Assembly (NCBI RefSeq): GCF_001625305.1
Contig: NW_017803923.1
Coordinates: 87,945-151,944 of the forward strand
Length of the DNA stretch: 64,000 nt
From: Branchiostoma belcheri
Taxonomy: Eukaryota > Chordata > Leptocardii > Amphioxiformes > Branchiostomatidae
Direction: 5' to 3'
The notes under the pieces were generated by a model that made no database searches, had not been told where the DNA came from, and saw only the letters and a program-made list of their open reading frames with translations. Every line of letters starts with the position of its first letter. Positions within the stretch are counted from its first letter, which is position 1. The translations under genes and the position numbers were made by a program. This document shows positions 22,601 to 33,099 of the stretch, piece by piece.

Positions 22601-25600
22601 CTAAACGTAACAACTAAAATTAAAACAACAATATTTCTAGAATATTAAGGTTTACATTAAGGGAATTCTTGACCTCGTGATCTTTTTACAAGAAAAGAGT
22701 AATTAAAGTTTAAGGGAAGAACCTGGAGATAATTACATGGCTAAGTATCCTGGAATCCTGGAGTCATCGAACTAACAGGTATTAGAATCTTATTTTTGTA
22801 TTGATAAAAATAACAGTGTGCTATAATTGACGAGTATGTGCGATTTAACATAAAACTGTACAACTGATAATATCTAAACTACTGCAATCTGCAAAATGTT
22901 AAAAACCTGTTGTCAAGGCCACAAGAAACATTATGAACTTAAAATATGCATTGGAGGTGCAATTTTCTGCCCACTTTAAATGTTACAAACGTACAAGATA
23001 AGAAAGTTTGATATCACCAATAATTGGCTAGTGAGTGCCTTCAACATTTAAATATTACATTACAACCTTATTTACATAAGTTATAAGATAAACTTAATAA
23101 TAGAATTTTAAAAGTTCTAATCATATCATTGAGTATTCGAATTCTTGTTTTTGTTTTAATAACAAAGCTCAAGCTACCTAGTGCTGTATACATGTAGTAA
23201 TGCAACACCCATGCCTAAAATACAATACATGTTTTACCATCTAAGATTTTAATTAAAAATGACTTTTCTCATCATTTATCAGATTAGTATATTCTCAAGA
23301 CGTTCACAAATAAGATTAGTTAATTTATGATCCATGTTCATTTTTAAGCTAAATTCAAATTCGTCAAAATTAAATCAAAAATGAATTTTTTGTGCAAATT
23401 GAAAATTGTGTTCTAGATAGTCTTTTAGTCGCATCAAAATGTGTTGATTAAACGGTGTTCATAAAAAGTGTTATAAGATCTTAAGGCCTGATACTACACC
23501 TCTTCTGTTATTGCATAAAGTTGCTTTTTCTTTCAGGTGTTTCCACCGAAATCACGCTTTGTTGTCAGTGAAAAGTACAAGTTGTTGTATTGCCAAGTGT
23601 TTAAAACCGGAAGCACCACGACGTTAACCATTTTACACAACCTTGAACATGGGGAGGAAAGATCGACCAAGGAGATGAGAGACAAGCTGGACACGTTGCC
23701 CTTCAAACGGCTAAACGATTATACTAATAAGGAGGTCCGTAACATCTTGGAAACATACACCAAACTTCTTATTACTCGTAACCCGTTAGAGAGGTGGGTA
23801 CTTTAAAGTCCAAATTACACACACTATAAAATATAAAATTTAATATTATGAAAAACTTAAACTGTTATCCAACTCAAAATTTGACACCAGAAATTTTAGA
23901 CTGAATCACTCAGTCTACCTCAGCTATCTCATCATCATAGCTTCTCGCCAATCCACTCCAGCCAGTTCCGCGCTGCTTCATTGGCCTCCTGGAGATCTGT
24001 GTCTGTGTAGGTAGGACCAAGCCTGCAACCGTGCATCAGACCATATCTGACCCAAATGCTCTGGACACGTGATTTTTCCCACGTGTAACGTCAGCAAAGG
24101 GCCAAAGGTTGTCTGAAGTCGATATCGCCCCCAATCCCGGTTGAGCGATGGTTGAAGTGCCCTGATGTATATGGCCTCTTTTATGCCTCTCTTGAAGTAG
24201 TCCTGTTCGGTATCCAGGATTCTGACCCCCTCCAGATCCACTGTGTGTCCCGGTGATTCTATGTGGATGTGCTGTGACACCTCAGATGCAACAGAACTGG
24301 GTCGTCTATGCTCTAGAAACCTTGTTTTTACTAAGCGCTCAGTTTTCCCGATATAAGTTTCCCGACAGCGGCCTCTATTAGTGTTTCCCTGGCAACTTAT
24401 GTGGTAGATAACCCCAAATTTGTTTTCCTTGGTCCACAGCATTTGGGTCAGATAGGTGATTCAGTCGAAAATTTCTGGTGATTCAAATTTTGAGTTGGAG
24501 AACAGTTTTTCATAATGTAATTTACCAACTCAGATAAACTTTAATGCTGATATAAATTTAATATTATATCATGTTAATCGCAGGATAATCGCAGTAGAAC
24601 AATTTCTCAAGTGGCATTTACAACATGTTATTTATTATTAATATAGTCATATTGTCTTTCCTCGTGTTTCTTCTTCTCTGTCGTCGTCTTCCTCTCCTGC
24701 CATATCTTTAAATGGATTCAATTTCTTCATTTTGGGGTTAAATAACCTAAATTATGGTATGGAAGTACAGTGGGCAAATACCCCCAGGCGTTTTTTTTTT
24801 TTCATTTTTGTGATACAGGCTTTTAGAAAGGATTTACTTGGGCTTTTTTGCTGCGTTATAGAAAATGTACTACAGCAGTTTGTTACCGTATTTGGGTATG
24901 ACTCATCAAAAGAGCATGCAGTGCAAGTAACCAATAGGCATGCATGTTTCCTCTATTTTTCTTGCTGATTGGCTGTTGGGATTTGAATGGATTAACTCAA
25001 TTAACACCTGTACTTAGCCATTCCATATTGACAGTATGAACAAGTATTTTGGTAGGTAAAGCACAGGCCACGAAATACGCATCAATTTACGTGGGACGTT
25101 CTGCGGGAGAGTGCGGGACGTCCTACGGGAGAATGCGGTACGTTCTGCGGGAGAGTGCGGTACGTCCCGCAAAATTTCACAGATCTTTCGCAAAACTGTC
25201 CACTGGTAATGGGAAACGCCACTGCGAAACTTCTGCGTAGTAAAAAAACTTTCGCTAGATTTCGGTCGTCAATGAGCAGTCTTTGTATTCTGAGATTTAC
25301 ATTCCACGTTTATTTTCACGTATTTGTTGATAATTTGTGGATGGACAATACGCGGGATTAAAGCAGCGCGGCGGGTTAACGCGGTCTCGGCCGTGGGCGA
25401 TCGATGTTTACCATTTGATACTCTGAGCTTGTTCCGACTCGTGTGATTCCAATAAATATTTCACCTAACTACGAACTAGTTGGAAGGATGATAGGTGCTT
25501 GGATGCCTGTTTGATTTAACAAAACAAATTCCGACGCTAAAACTGCCAGATATTTTGCTCTTCTCCGTTAGAACAACGCAAGCCGGAGGTCAATGACCTG

Positions 25601-28600
25601 CTCCCCACAAGTAAACAAACGCGGCTTAATACGTAATGTGTATCGTCGGTGCGTGCGCACCAAGGTATCAACAATTTTCCACAATCTTCAACGACTATAA
25701 TCTACAACTTGTATTATCTAGTAGGTTCTGTCATCAATTTCCGAAGAATCACCAACATTGAAGAATGTACAGATTCAGGCGTGCGTTCGTTTGTTATTGC
25801 TGAGAACATCGTAAGACGGCTTCGAGGCAAATTTTCCTAAACTGAGGGTCGAGGGCTTGCATGCCAGACATTTTTCAAAGATTGGACAGGGCGGGGCTGT
25901 AATATCAAAGGAGCCGCCGGATTCTGCTAGCCGGGTTGATCAAGGGGGTTCAAAAGCAAACCTTATAAATAAAGAAGGAAATCTCCTAGATAGGAGAGGT
26001 TGACGTACGGAGTTGTGGAATAGAAGGGGGCTTATACATACATGGCTATACATGAATCTGTTCATTACAAATGTAGGTCTCAATATATCCGAATCCAAGA
26101 TCGCTATATTTACAAATTGTACGATTTTTAAGGATCAAAATTGTCCGGCATTTCTGGGCGCACGTTACAAAGCGCCCTCTCCCACTCGAGTGCTCCACTG
26201 CGGGATATTGCGGGACGTCTGCGGAATATTGCGGCCGCGGTACGTCCAGCAGAACTTGATGCGTATTTTGTGGCCTGTACTGTACATGTATGTCAAGCTT
26301 TCCTGCTCCAGCATTGGAATGTGAGACAAAAACGCTTCTTTTTATCTTGCTTGAAAATCAACAGTTTGCCTTATGCAATTAAAAATCCTTATACCAATAG
26401 TGTGGGGGATAGCTATCCAACATATTGTCACTTCATTCTATAATATAAAATCCTTATATCATTCAGTGTAAAGAATTGTTTTCCCTTGTGTTTCTCCGTC
26501 TTTCCCTGTACTCGTAAAATGTTCTCCTTCTTTCCTTGTACTCGTAAAATGTGGTGTAGCCATCCGTTACATTTGCTCCAAAGCAAACGTTGACCTTTCT
26601 AGTTTAATAAGGTATCGGAATAGGTTAAAACCATCAGTCAGAATAAAACAAATACTCGCAAACGATTATACACAACAACCACCTAATAGCCGCATCCAGA
26701 ACCTAGCCTACCACACATGTACTTAAGCAACGGCCTATTACACAGTATCATAGAAATAGGGGTGTTTCGAAAATATGCATGTTACTCAATATAAAAACTT
26801 CTTCGGTAAAAAGAAAAAAAGTGCATCATCGCGGACATAACTTAAAACCTCCTTCCCAATTACAAAGAAATACAACGAAGAGAACCATGACTTTTATCTG
26901 CGAACACATTGATGATCGGCTCACCATTTAAAGTTTGCACAGCTCTTAATAAAAGTCCACATCATGGTCGGTTTAGGGTTAGAAGAAACCGTTTAGTATG
27001 TATTTTCGTATTAATGGCATAGACATCCAGAGAATGTCTTCTAGTCAAAGTCAATCATAACAAAAGTGTAAGCGTCGTATGACGTAATACAACGTCCTTA
27101 TGCTGTGAGTTATGTACAATCCTTCAATATATGCTATTCTCATATATAAAAAAATACGTTAAATAAAATTATATACAATAAAACAACGACAATCCATAAT
27201 AGGGATACAAGAAGGCTCTGACTGCCCCATGAGGCGGACGACACGGGATCCCCAAAGTCTTAGACAAATTAATGACCATAGATATCCATTATGTTTTTAA
27301 TATACGTAACAAATATCCATTCTAGGGTTCGCATTTTCAAAAATTAAAACCTATTATGTACTCGATATATGCAAAAATTACATCCTATACGTATTTAAAG
27401 GCACTGGCTTCCACATACTATAACTGACTAACACAAACATTTTAAATCAAGTAAGGAGAGAATCCATTGATACACTTGTTTAGTTATGACTTGTTTGTCA
27501 AGCAATATACAATATTCGATGGTAANNNNNNNNNNNNNNNNNNNNNNNNNNNNNNNNNNNNNNNNNNNNNNNNNNNNNNNNNNNNNNNNNNNNNNNNNNN
27601 NNNNNNNNNNNNNNNNNNNNNNNNNNNNNNNNNNNNNNNNNNNNNNNNNNNNNNNNNNNNNNNNNNNNNNNNNNNNNNNNNNNNNNNNNNNNNNNNNNNN
27701 NNNNNNNNNNNNNNNNNNNNNNNNNNNNNNNNNNNNNNNNNNNNNNNNNNNNNNNNNNNNNNNNNNNNNNNNNNNNNNNNNNNNNNNNNNNNNNNNNNNN
27801 NNNNNNNNNNNNNNNNNNNNNNNNNNNNNNNNNNNNNNNNNNNNNNNNNNNNNNNNNNNNNNNNNNNNNNNNNNNNNNNNNNNNNNNNNNNNNNNNNNNN
27901 NNNNNNNNNNNNNNNNNNNNNNNNNNNNNNNNNNNNNNNNNNNNNNNNNNNNNNNNNNNNNNNNNNNNNNNNNNNNNNNNNNNNNNNNNNNNNNNNNNNN
28001 NNNNNNNNNNNNNNNNNNNNNNNNNNNNNNNNNNNNNNNNNNNNNNNNNNNNNNNNNNNNNNNNNNNNNNNNNNNNNNNNNNNNNNNNNNNNNGTAATAA
28101 AAGATGGCCTTTACTCTCAGTACGGCTAAGTCACTTTTCATCCTTCCAGCCTAATAACTGCTCCCCTTTTATGTGCTAATGGAGTTGTTAGTATATTTTG
28201 GACCTATTTTTTCTATGATACATTATGGTCTTGTGGATTTTACAAATAATAAGTAGTTAGTGATTTTGCCCCTGTTATATTACGTTATGATGCTATATCT
28301 TGTGATGCTTTTAAGTTATTGAGTGTGAGAAGCATGGGGGTAGGGGCGCCTGATCTGACCGCCGGATGCGCGTTAATCCCAATGCAGGAAAAAAATTTGC
28401 CAAACGATGTTTTAATTGTTACCAGGGAGGGGCAGCAACATCAATTTTAAAAGAATAGCCCACCGTGGTACGGTACGTTGGGCGGCATTTTTGTGGGTGG
28501 AACGTTGGATACAGGCGACCAAAGGATACAGGTAGCCAACATGCATAAAGTCCCCTTGCCCCAACGAATCTGCTTGGGGATTTACAAATATAAACTGTAT

Positions 28601-31600
28601 TTGTAGTGACCACCTCTTGAGTCCACAGACACATTCTTCATGCGTTCTTAGACTCCAAGTATAAAGTTGATATGACCCTTTCAAAATATGAAATTGTTTT
28701 CAAAGTTAATGCACTGTCAAGAGAGGAATTATATAGGTTGAGATTAAAACAGTAGCAAGATAATCTCTTTTAGTAATGTCAAATGGTTTATTTATAAAAG
28801 CTAAAGATTATTTCTATTAAAACAGACAAATCCCTGAGGAAATGAAGTATTTATTAGTGGTAGTGGTTAATAGTTATCCTGTTAAACCCCACATCTGTCT
28901 TTGGACGTTATTGAGGGTATCAGAGATCTGGATTTTGGAGACTATTTGCAGGAGCTTAATGTCACCAAAAACCAGACTAGAATCCATTTTCTAACACATT
29001 TAACCCTGAACAGTACACCTTCCCGGACTGATTAATCTGTACACCTGGGGTTCGCGCGGACCCCAAAACAGTTTTTTGCTAATTTTTAGAAATTATCAAC
29101 ATACTACCAGCTCAATTGCTTTGCAAATTGATGTGTGAACCTCTGAGTTCACATTACGTACAAAAATCATACATTTTGAACTTTTCTTTTTTTTTTGTCA
29201 AGAAAAGACAAAAAGAAGAAATACCCGATTTTTGAACCCTATTCAGACCGAGTGTTTTTTTTGAGGCCCGCGCCAACTTTAATCTCAAATAGCGTATGAA
29301 CGGCTTCAACTAGAACCATGAAATTTTGTGGACACATCTAACATATATCTGAGAAAAATTTCACATTATTTAAATAAGTTATTGATTTTTTGGGTTGCCA
29401 TGGCATCGGGTTTCTGACAGGCAGTTTTATGAGAAAAATCAGTAATTTTGGCTTAAACATTAAAATTTTCTGGGTTTTATATAAAATAACTGTTCCTTTC
29501 TGACATTAATAATATCTTACATAATTAACGATCAGTTAAATCATTCAATATTAATAATATATGCTAATCTGATTACGTCATTGGTCAAAATCCAAGATGG
29601 CGGACCATATTATTAGCTCTGACGTCATAATTACACCAAAGTTGTTAGAATTTAAACCATTATCTGAAAGGTCGGTTGCCATAAGATAAGTGCATAAAAA
29701 TCATATAAAAACGGAAATAAAGTAATGTATAAGAACGCCAGTGTATGATTACGATCGAAAGCTGGCTGGGGCCCGCGCGGACCCCAAAAGAAAATCAGAT
29801 ATAAAAATTTTTAGAAATGGGGGAAACTGAGTTTTTTGCACTGTATTGAGGGACAACTTTGTGGGTTACAATTAGCTGAAATTGCAGAAAAAATCTTTAG
29901 AAACTCGCGGACCCCAGGTGTACTGTTTAGGGTTAAAACAATGTAATACACACGCTGCTTCCTTTTCTAGACGGTATTATCAAATTTGCCATTTACAGCC
30001 TCAGAGTTCCAGGTAACTCACCTGGGATCAGCAAAGAATCTCCCTGCAATGATTCCCCACTAGGTGGGAAGAGGGTAATTATCAAACAATGGGCAACATG
30101 TGAGAAATTTTAGTCCAAGTGTGGTGCTATGTGTTGCAGAGGAGCCAAGACCCACTTTGCAAGAATTTTTCCGAATGATTTAACCTTACTAGTTTTTTGA
30201 AAATTACAATAAACCATTATTCTCTTTTTTAATTCATTTGCATTAGACTGGCCTCAGCATGGCGACACAAGTTTGTAGATGTCCCGCTGCGGTTCTGGTT
30301 CAGGAAAGAATATCACTCCATGTTGGAGACAATTTCTTTAAACACGTCGATTCCAAAGGTATGGACATGCTTGGTTGGCCGTCTTAAACTTTGACTCTAT
30401 TCAGACAGGGCTTTTTTGTCATGCTGTGTTTGTGTGTGTTTTTGGGTGGGGGTGGTGAGGCTCTCCCCTCTAACCCAAGAATCAGTTATTGTAGGGCCAC
30501 TAAATTTTCCCAGAATAGCGTAGTAGTAAAATTAAATGATAACAAGAACTTTGATGTAATTATGACGTCATATTAATACGTCATTTATGTTATTTTTGAG
30601 ATAAAACCGTCAAAAATTGTATTTTTTCGTTAAACTCGGAGGAATACAACCAAATTTTACAAAAGTGTCCATGCTACAATATTGAGACTTTTTTGGCCAG
30701 TAGCAAAACATTGACGTCAATATTTTATGACGTCATGCGTATTTAAGTTCTTCGCCATCTTGGAACGTCAGTCTTGAAATTTTAAATTGCTTTTTTTTTA
30801 TTCAAAGCGCAATGCAAATGGAGTCAATGTGTTCATAGAAACGTTTTATGAGAAAAAATACAAAGTTGCGATGAAAAATTAGTAAAAAATAAGTTACTCC
30901 AGAGCTACTGATACGGTCCGCCATCTTGGATTTTGACCAATGACGTCATCAAATCAGCATAAACTATGAATATTTATTGACAGAAATTATTTATAATTTT
31001 AAGAGCTGTGTAATTATAAGATATGCTATTATCTTTAAAAAATATGCTTTAACCAACATTACTGAATTTTCCAAAAATTGCCTGTCCAAAACCCGTTGCC
31101 ATGACAAGACATTCCATTGACTTATCTAATTTATATGAATTCTGGGTTAGTTTTTAAGAGATTAAGAAATGATTCTGGTCCCCCGGTGGCTTGTTATCAT
31201 ACTACTTGGAACTTTAAGTTTCTTTACAGAGGCTTCGGAAACGCCAACAGTATTTAATGGGTTCATAAAGTTAAGTCTTTTGTGGTTTCATATCTCATTT
31301 GCTTAATAATCTGAAAAAAAAAAGATTCGTCTGTCATTAAACTTGATATAATTTAGCGAAGGTATGAGTTTTTTTTCTTTTTTTCCAGCCACACATCAAT
31401 ACATCAAATAAAAAAGATATCGGCAATGAAACATATCCTATTGTTCCATTCCTGGCCTTCATCAAAGCGGTGGGAACTAACAGAACTGACTGGCAAAATC
31501 CTCATTGGGAACAAATATCCGATCTCTGTGCTCCATGTCAGGTAGGCAGTTTTCTAAATACATTTTACGTTAAATAAGCTAAACTCCATTTTTTCTCTCC

Positions 31601-32624
31601 TAAAACCATACTTCGTAAAATTTGATATGGTATAAGCTAAAGATATGTGCTTGTAACTGACGTGTTTGAAAGTTTAATATAGATATACGTTTGTCCACAC
31701 TCCCTAAAAATAATGACTATCTATTAGATACGAAACGACGAGAAACACCGGGATTTGAGTCTGACACCTTATGTTCATTAGGAGAAAACCGTACCGAGCT
31801 GCCGAACTCGCAATTGTGCACTGACAGAAACTAGTATCAGTCCTTCATAAAAAACAATCATTTGCGTTAAATACCAGATACAATACCCTAGTTCCCCGCG
31901 AGCTAATTGTAGTGTCGGTCATCTTTGATTTAGACTAATAGTGTCATCAACTTTTAATTTGAGTCTATTTTGCAAATTTAAGCATATATGATGTGATTAC
32001 TACTGGTGTATGTATGCTTTGTTCCAAGACAACAGGACAGATTATGCTGAATGGCAGGGAGTTTTTTTTAACTACTGTACATTTACAATTGAGTTTGGTA
32101 TATTTACACGACGTGAGCATACAGATTCTTTAGACCATTTTTAGCAATTTAAACACCATTTAATAAGTACATTAATACTTACAGATGGTGTATTTATATT
32201 GGCAATCATCTGAGCTGGAATGGCCGAGTAAAAGAAATTTAGTGTCAATTATAAAAATTATCCCGAAAATGTCTACTTTGCGTTACTTCTATTGCTATTG
32301 CTAACCCTTCAGATACTTTGAATTTGAAGTAAAGTGGCAAACCAATTCATGTATGTTTTACGTTCATTTTTTTAGATTGCCTACGACTTCATAGCTCACA
32401 CGGAGACCTTGGCGGAGGACTTCCCTCTTTTCTTCAAAACCGCTAGAATAACTGGCAAAGACAACCTTCTCCCAGATGTGAGACAAAGAAAAAGTGAGAA
32501 ACTGTTCTCAGACTTTTACAGGCCGGTCTCGATTGAAGACCTTCGACGGGTCAAGGAAAAGTTCAAGAAGGACTATGATATGTTTGGATACTCTTTTAAT
32601 GATGATATTAAAGGGATGTTCTAG
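19536..32624 (+). CDS. Carbohydrate sulfotransferase, CHST8-14 / HNK-1ST family (Sulfotransfer_2), six coding exons
   Basis: The joined exons (19536-19680, 21958-22043, 23537-23793, 30247-30358, 31389-31541, 32376-32624) give 1002 nt, 333 residues, in one continuous frame. Residues about 7-24 form a single membrane anchor behind a short cytosolic tail (type II Golgi topology). Residues 95-107 (YCQVFKTGSTTTL) are the 5'-phosphosulfate loop that binds PAPS. RNPLERLASAWRHKF (158-172) is the 3'-phosphate site. HWEQISDLCAPC and YDFIAHTETL near residues 240-262 are family hallmarks. The family moves sulfate from PAPS to glycans (GalNAc, GlcA or dermatan, depending on member); the acceptor here is not predictable. 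A splice acceptor (TTTTCTACAG, ending 19520) just before the ATG implies an upstream non-coding exon. Introns 1 and 3 are swollen by transposable elements. AATAAA lies 86 nt past the stop. Confidence 0.92.
19776..20070. mobile_element. Inverted pair of Penelope-type pseudo-LTRs with hammerhead-like cores (295 bp foldback)
   Basis: The outer ends GTTAAGACTTTTGGTCC and GGACCAAAAGTCTTAAC are exact complements, and the arms stay complementary for over 100 bp. Each arm reads CTGAGGA, then a short stem-loop (GACCAG..CTGGTC), then GAAAGCTCTAGGTG. This is the order of a hammerhead ribozyme core with the usual CTGATGA changed to CTGAGGA. Plus-strand core 19995-20023; minus-strand core 19821-19847. Such motifs are known in Penelope-like element termini. 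It lies in sulfotransferase intron 1. Confidence 0.65.
20232..20490. repeat. Rearranged partial copy of the GGCCATGTTGATTT MITE
   Basis: GGTAATGTTAATTTGATTAT and CGGATGACATC match one end of the MITE at 8672-9060. CGCCATACCATGATCTGTGT (about 20441-20460) matches its interior in inverted orientation. One end plus an inverted internal piece remain. Confidence 0.55.
20580..21842 (+). pseudogene. LINE endonuclease fragment (RTE/jockey-like), truncated
   Basis: From about 20890 the frame reads LISAYAPT, then LLMGDFNARVG (catalytic Asn and Asp region), WHQIDFII and DCWTDHTLL (Asp-His catalytic pair), the signature series of a LINE endonuclease. After a stop or frame change near 21505 the linker before the RT follows (AWKNFRKVIYGTSKRTLG, DWFDNNNEEI). 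Sequence similarity ends near 21780 before any RT core. It sits inside sulfotransferase intron 1 in the same orientation. Cellular annotation pipelines often mislabel this domain as craniofacial development protein 2. Confidence 0.8.
21958..22043 (+). CDS. Sulfotransferase coding exon 2 (stem region)
   Basis: Acceptor TTTCTATTTATAG; encodes DKRQSVEITQFERKALLRKY and CREHFDKKT; donor ACG|GTAAGT, phase 0. A second GTAAGT 12 bases further keeps the frame and would add four residues (VSKM). Confidence 0.85.
22044..23536. other. Sulfotransferase intron 2, no inserted element recognised
   Basis: Very AT-rich, no coding frame or clear repeat. Ends in CTTTTTCTTTCAG. Confidence 0.7.
23537..23793 (+). 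CDS. Sulfotransferase coding exon 3 (PAPS 5'-phosphosulfate loop)
   Basis: Encodes VFPPKSRFVVSEKYKLLYCQ, then VFKTGSTTTL (PAPS loop) and ends in LLITRNPLER. Donor GAGAG|GTGGGT, phase 2, so the Arg codon of RL is split with exon 4. Confidence 0.9.
23836..24567 (-). mobile_element. Penelope-like element fragment with GIY-YIG endonuclease domain and inverted termini
   Basis: The minus-strand frame 24442-23978 reads GVIYHISC, RGRCRETYIGKTERLVKTRF and EHRRPS, the GIY-YIG core (GVIY..TYIG, then the conserved Arg). It then ends EAIYIRALQPSLNRDWG. This is the C-terminal domain of Penelope-like retroelements. Flanks form inverted repeats (TCCAACTCAAAATTTGA..CAGAAATTTT on the left, its complement near 24463-24510). 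The left one contains, on the minus strand, CTGAGGT plus stem-loop plus an AAAA-type core, a decayed hammerhead. AAATTTAATATTAT occurs at both outer edges (23836 and 24554), a candidate 14-bp target duplication. The RT domain is absent. Confidence 0.75.
24650..26600. repeat. Dispersed repeat family R, copy 1, interrupted by a TIR transposon
   Basis: TGGTATGGAAGTACAGTGGG, GATACAGGCTTTTAGAA and CCAATAGGCATGCA on the left, and CAAGCTTTCCTGCTCCAGCA to GCTCCAAAGCAAACGTTGAC on the right, match in order an uninterrupted copy at 49445-50190. The interruption is the 1229-bp insert at 25059-26287. It lies in sulfotransferase intron 3. Confidence 0.8.
25059..26287. mobile_element. Non-autonomous TIR transposon inserted in repeat R (1229 bp)
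   Basis: ACAGGCCACGAAATACGCAT (from 25063) and its complement ending near 26278 form a 23-bp inverted repeat with one mismatch, lying 4 and 9 bases inside the deduced ends. The uninterrupted copy of repeat R reads GGTAGGTATTTCAAGC. Here the same site reads GGTAGGTA, then the insert, then GTATGTCAAGC, giving GTA as a 3-bp duplication. Inside are GC-rich subrepeats of the form TGCGGGA.AGTGCGGKACGT on both flanks in inverted orientation. No transposase frame. Confidence 0.75.
26601..27525. other. Sulfotransferase intron 3, unassigned
   Basis: AT-rich, no domain or repeat recognised before the assembly gap. Confidence 0.5.
27526..28093. other. Assembly gap (568 N)
   Basis: Run of N inside sulfotransferase intron 3. 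The flanking exons join in phase, so no exon needs to be missing here. Confidence 0.99.
28094..28999. other. Sulfotransferase intron 3, unassigned
   Basis: No recognised element between the gap and the TTAA element that follows. Confidence 0.45.
29004..29932. mobile_element. TTAA-flanked element, type 1, copy B (929 bp)
   Basis: TTAA at 29000-29003 and 29933-29936; ends CCCTGAACAGTACACCT and AGGTGTACTGTTTAGGG. The left palindrome is GGGGTTCGCGCGGACCCC and the internal one GGGGCCCGCGCGGACCCC. The right palindrome is half deleted (CGCGGACCCC remains), so this copy is shorter than copies A and D. The shared module with a mutated GTTGCCATGGCATC and AAGATGGCGG is present. Confidence 0.85.
30247..30358 (+). 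CDS. Sulfotransferase coding exon 4 (3'-phosphate site)
   Basis: Acceptor TTCATTTGCATTAG; encodes LASAWRHKFVDVPLRFWFRK then EYHSMLETISLNTSIPK. Together with exon 3 it completes the RNPLERLASAW motif. Donor AAAG|GTATGG, phase 0. Confidence 0.88.
30510..31190 (-). mobile_element. TTAA-family relic, minus orientation
   Basis: GGTCCGCCATCTTGGATTTT, GACCAATGACGTCATCAAAT and AACCCGTTGCCATGACAAG are the reverse complement of the module shared by the TTAA elements. Intact ends are not visible. It lies in sulfotransferase intron 4. Confidence 0.65.
31389..31541 (+). CDS. Sulfotransferase coding exon 5
   Basis: Acceptor CTTTTTTTCCAG; encodes PHINTSNKKDIGNETYPIVP and continues to HWEQISDLCAPCQ, the Cys-containing family motif. 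Two N-glycosylation sequons are visible (NTS, NET) and a third (NRT) follows. Donor CAG|GTAGGC, phase 0. Confidence 0.88.
31542..32375. other. Sulfotransferase intron 5, no element recognised
   Basis: AT-rich, ends in a T-rich tract and TTTAG. Confidence 0.65.
32376..32624 (+). CDS. Sulfotransferase terminal coding exon 6
   Basis: Encodes IAYDFIAHTETLAEDFPLFF and the basic C-terminal part ending in SFNDDIKGMF, then two consecutive TAG stops. YDFI..TETL is the conserved family segment. Confidence 0.9.
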   Translation: MAYDFIAHTETLAEDFPLFFKTARITGKDNLLPDVRQRKSEKLFSDFYRPVSIEDLRRVKEKFKKDYDMFGYSFNDDIKGMF

Positions 32625-32709
32625 TAGTTGTGTCCAGGAAAGCAGAAAAATATATTTAAACCTACTATCACTTAAGGTCAACAACACAAAGATTGACAAG
32701 TTGATAATT

Positions 32710-32715
32710 AATAAA
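32710..32715 (+). promoter_or_regulatory. Candidate polyadenylation signal of the sulfotransferase gene
   Basis: AATAAA 86 nt after the first stop codon; the cleavage site is not defined. Confidence 0.5.
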
Positions 32716-33099
32716 CATTGCCTTCCTTTACGTAGAACTGAAGAGGTTTTAGGCAACCATGGTAAGAAGGAAAATACAACATAATTCAATCTTACTTAGT
32801 TAGTGAGCATATTTTCTTAATTGATATAGCATAACAACTTGGTGTCTAGTGGAACATAAACTTGATATCTTTCATATAAAGTAGGTATATATCTATTCGT
32901 GTTAAATATAGCAGTGTGAATCCATATTATTTAAACCTATTTTTTTCTAAGGTCACGTTCCTTTAATTAAGATCCCTTTAACAATGCACGAACGTCGTAA
33001 TTATGCAAGAGTGTTGTCATCATCTCTGTTGTTATTGTTTTGTACACTCGGCTCAGATTCTATCAAATATGTAAACTTTTAGAGCAAATGTCTGTAAGA

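Noticed and set aside
27428..28141. Long frames across the N run
   Set aside because: Composed almost entirely of unknown bases; no sequence support.
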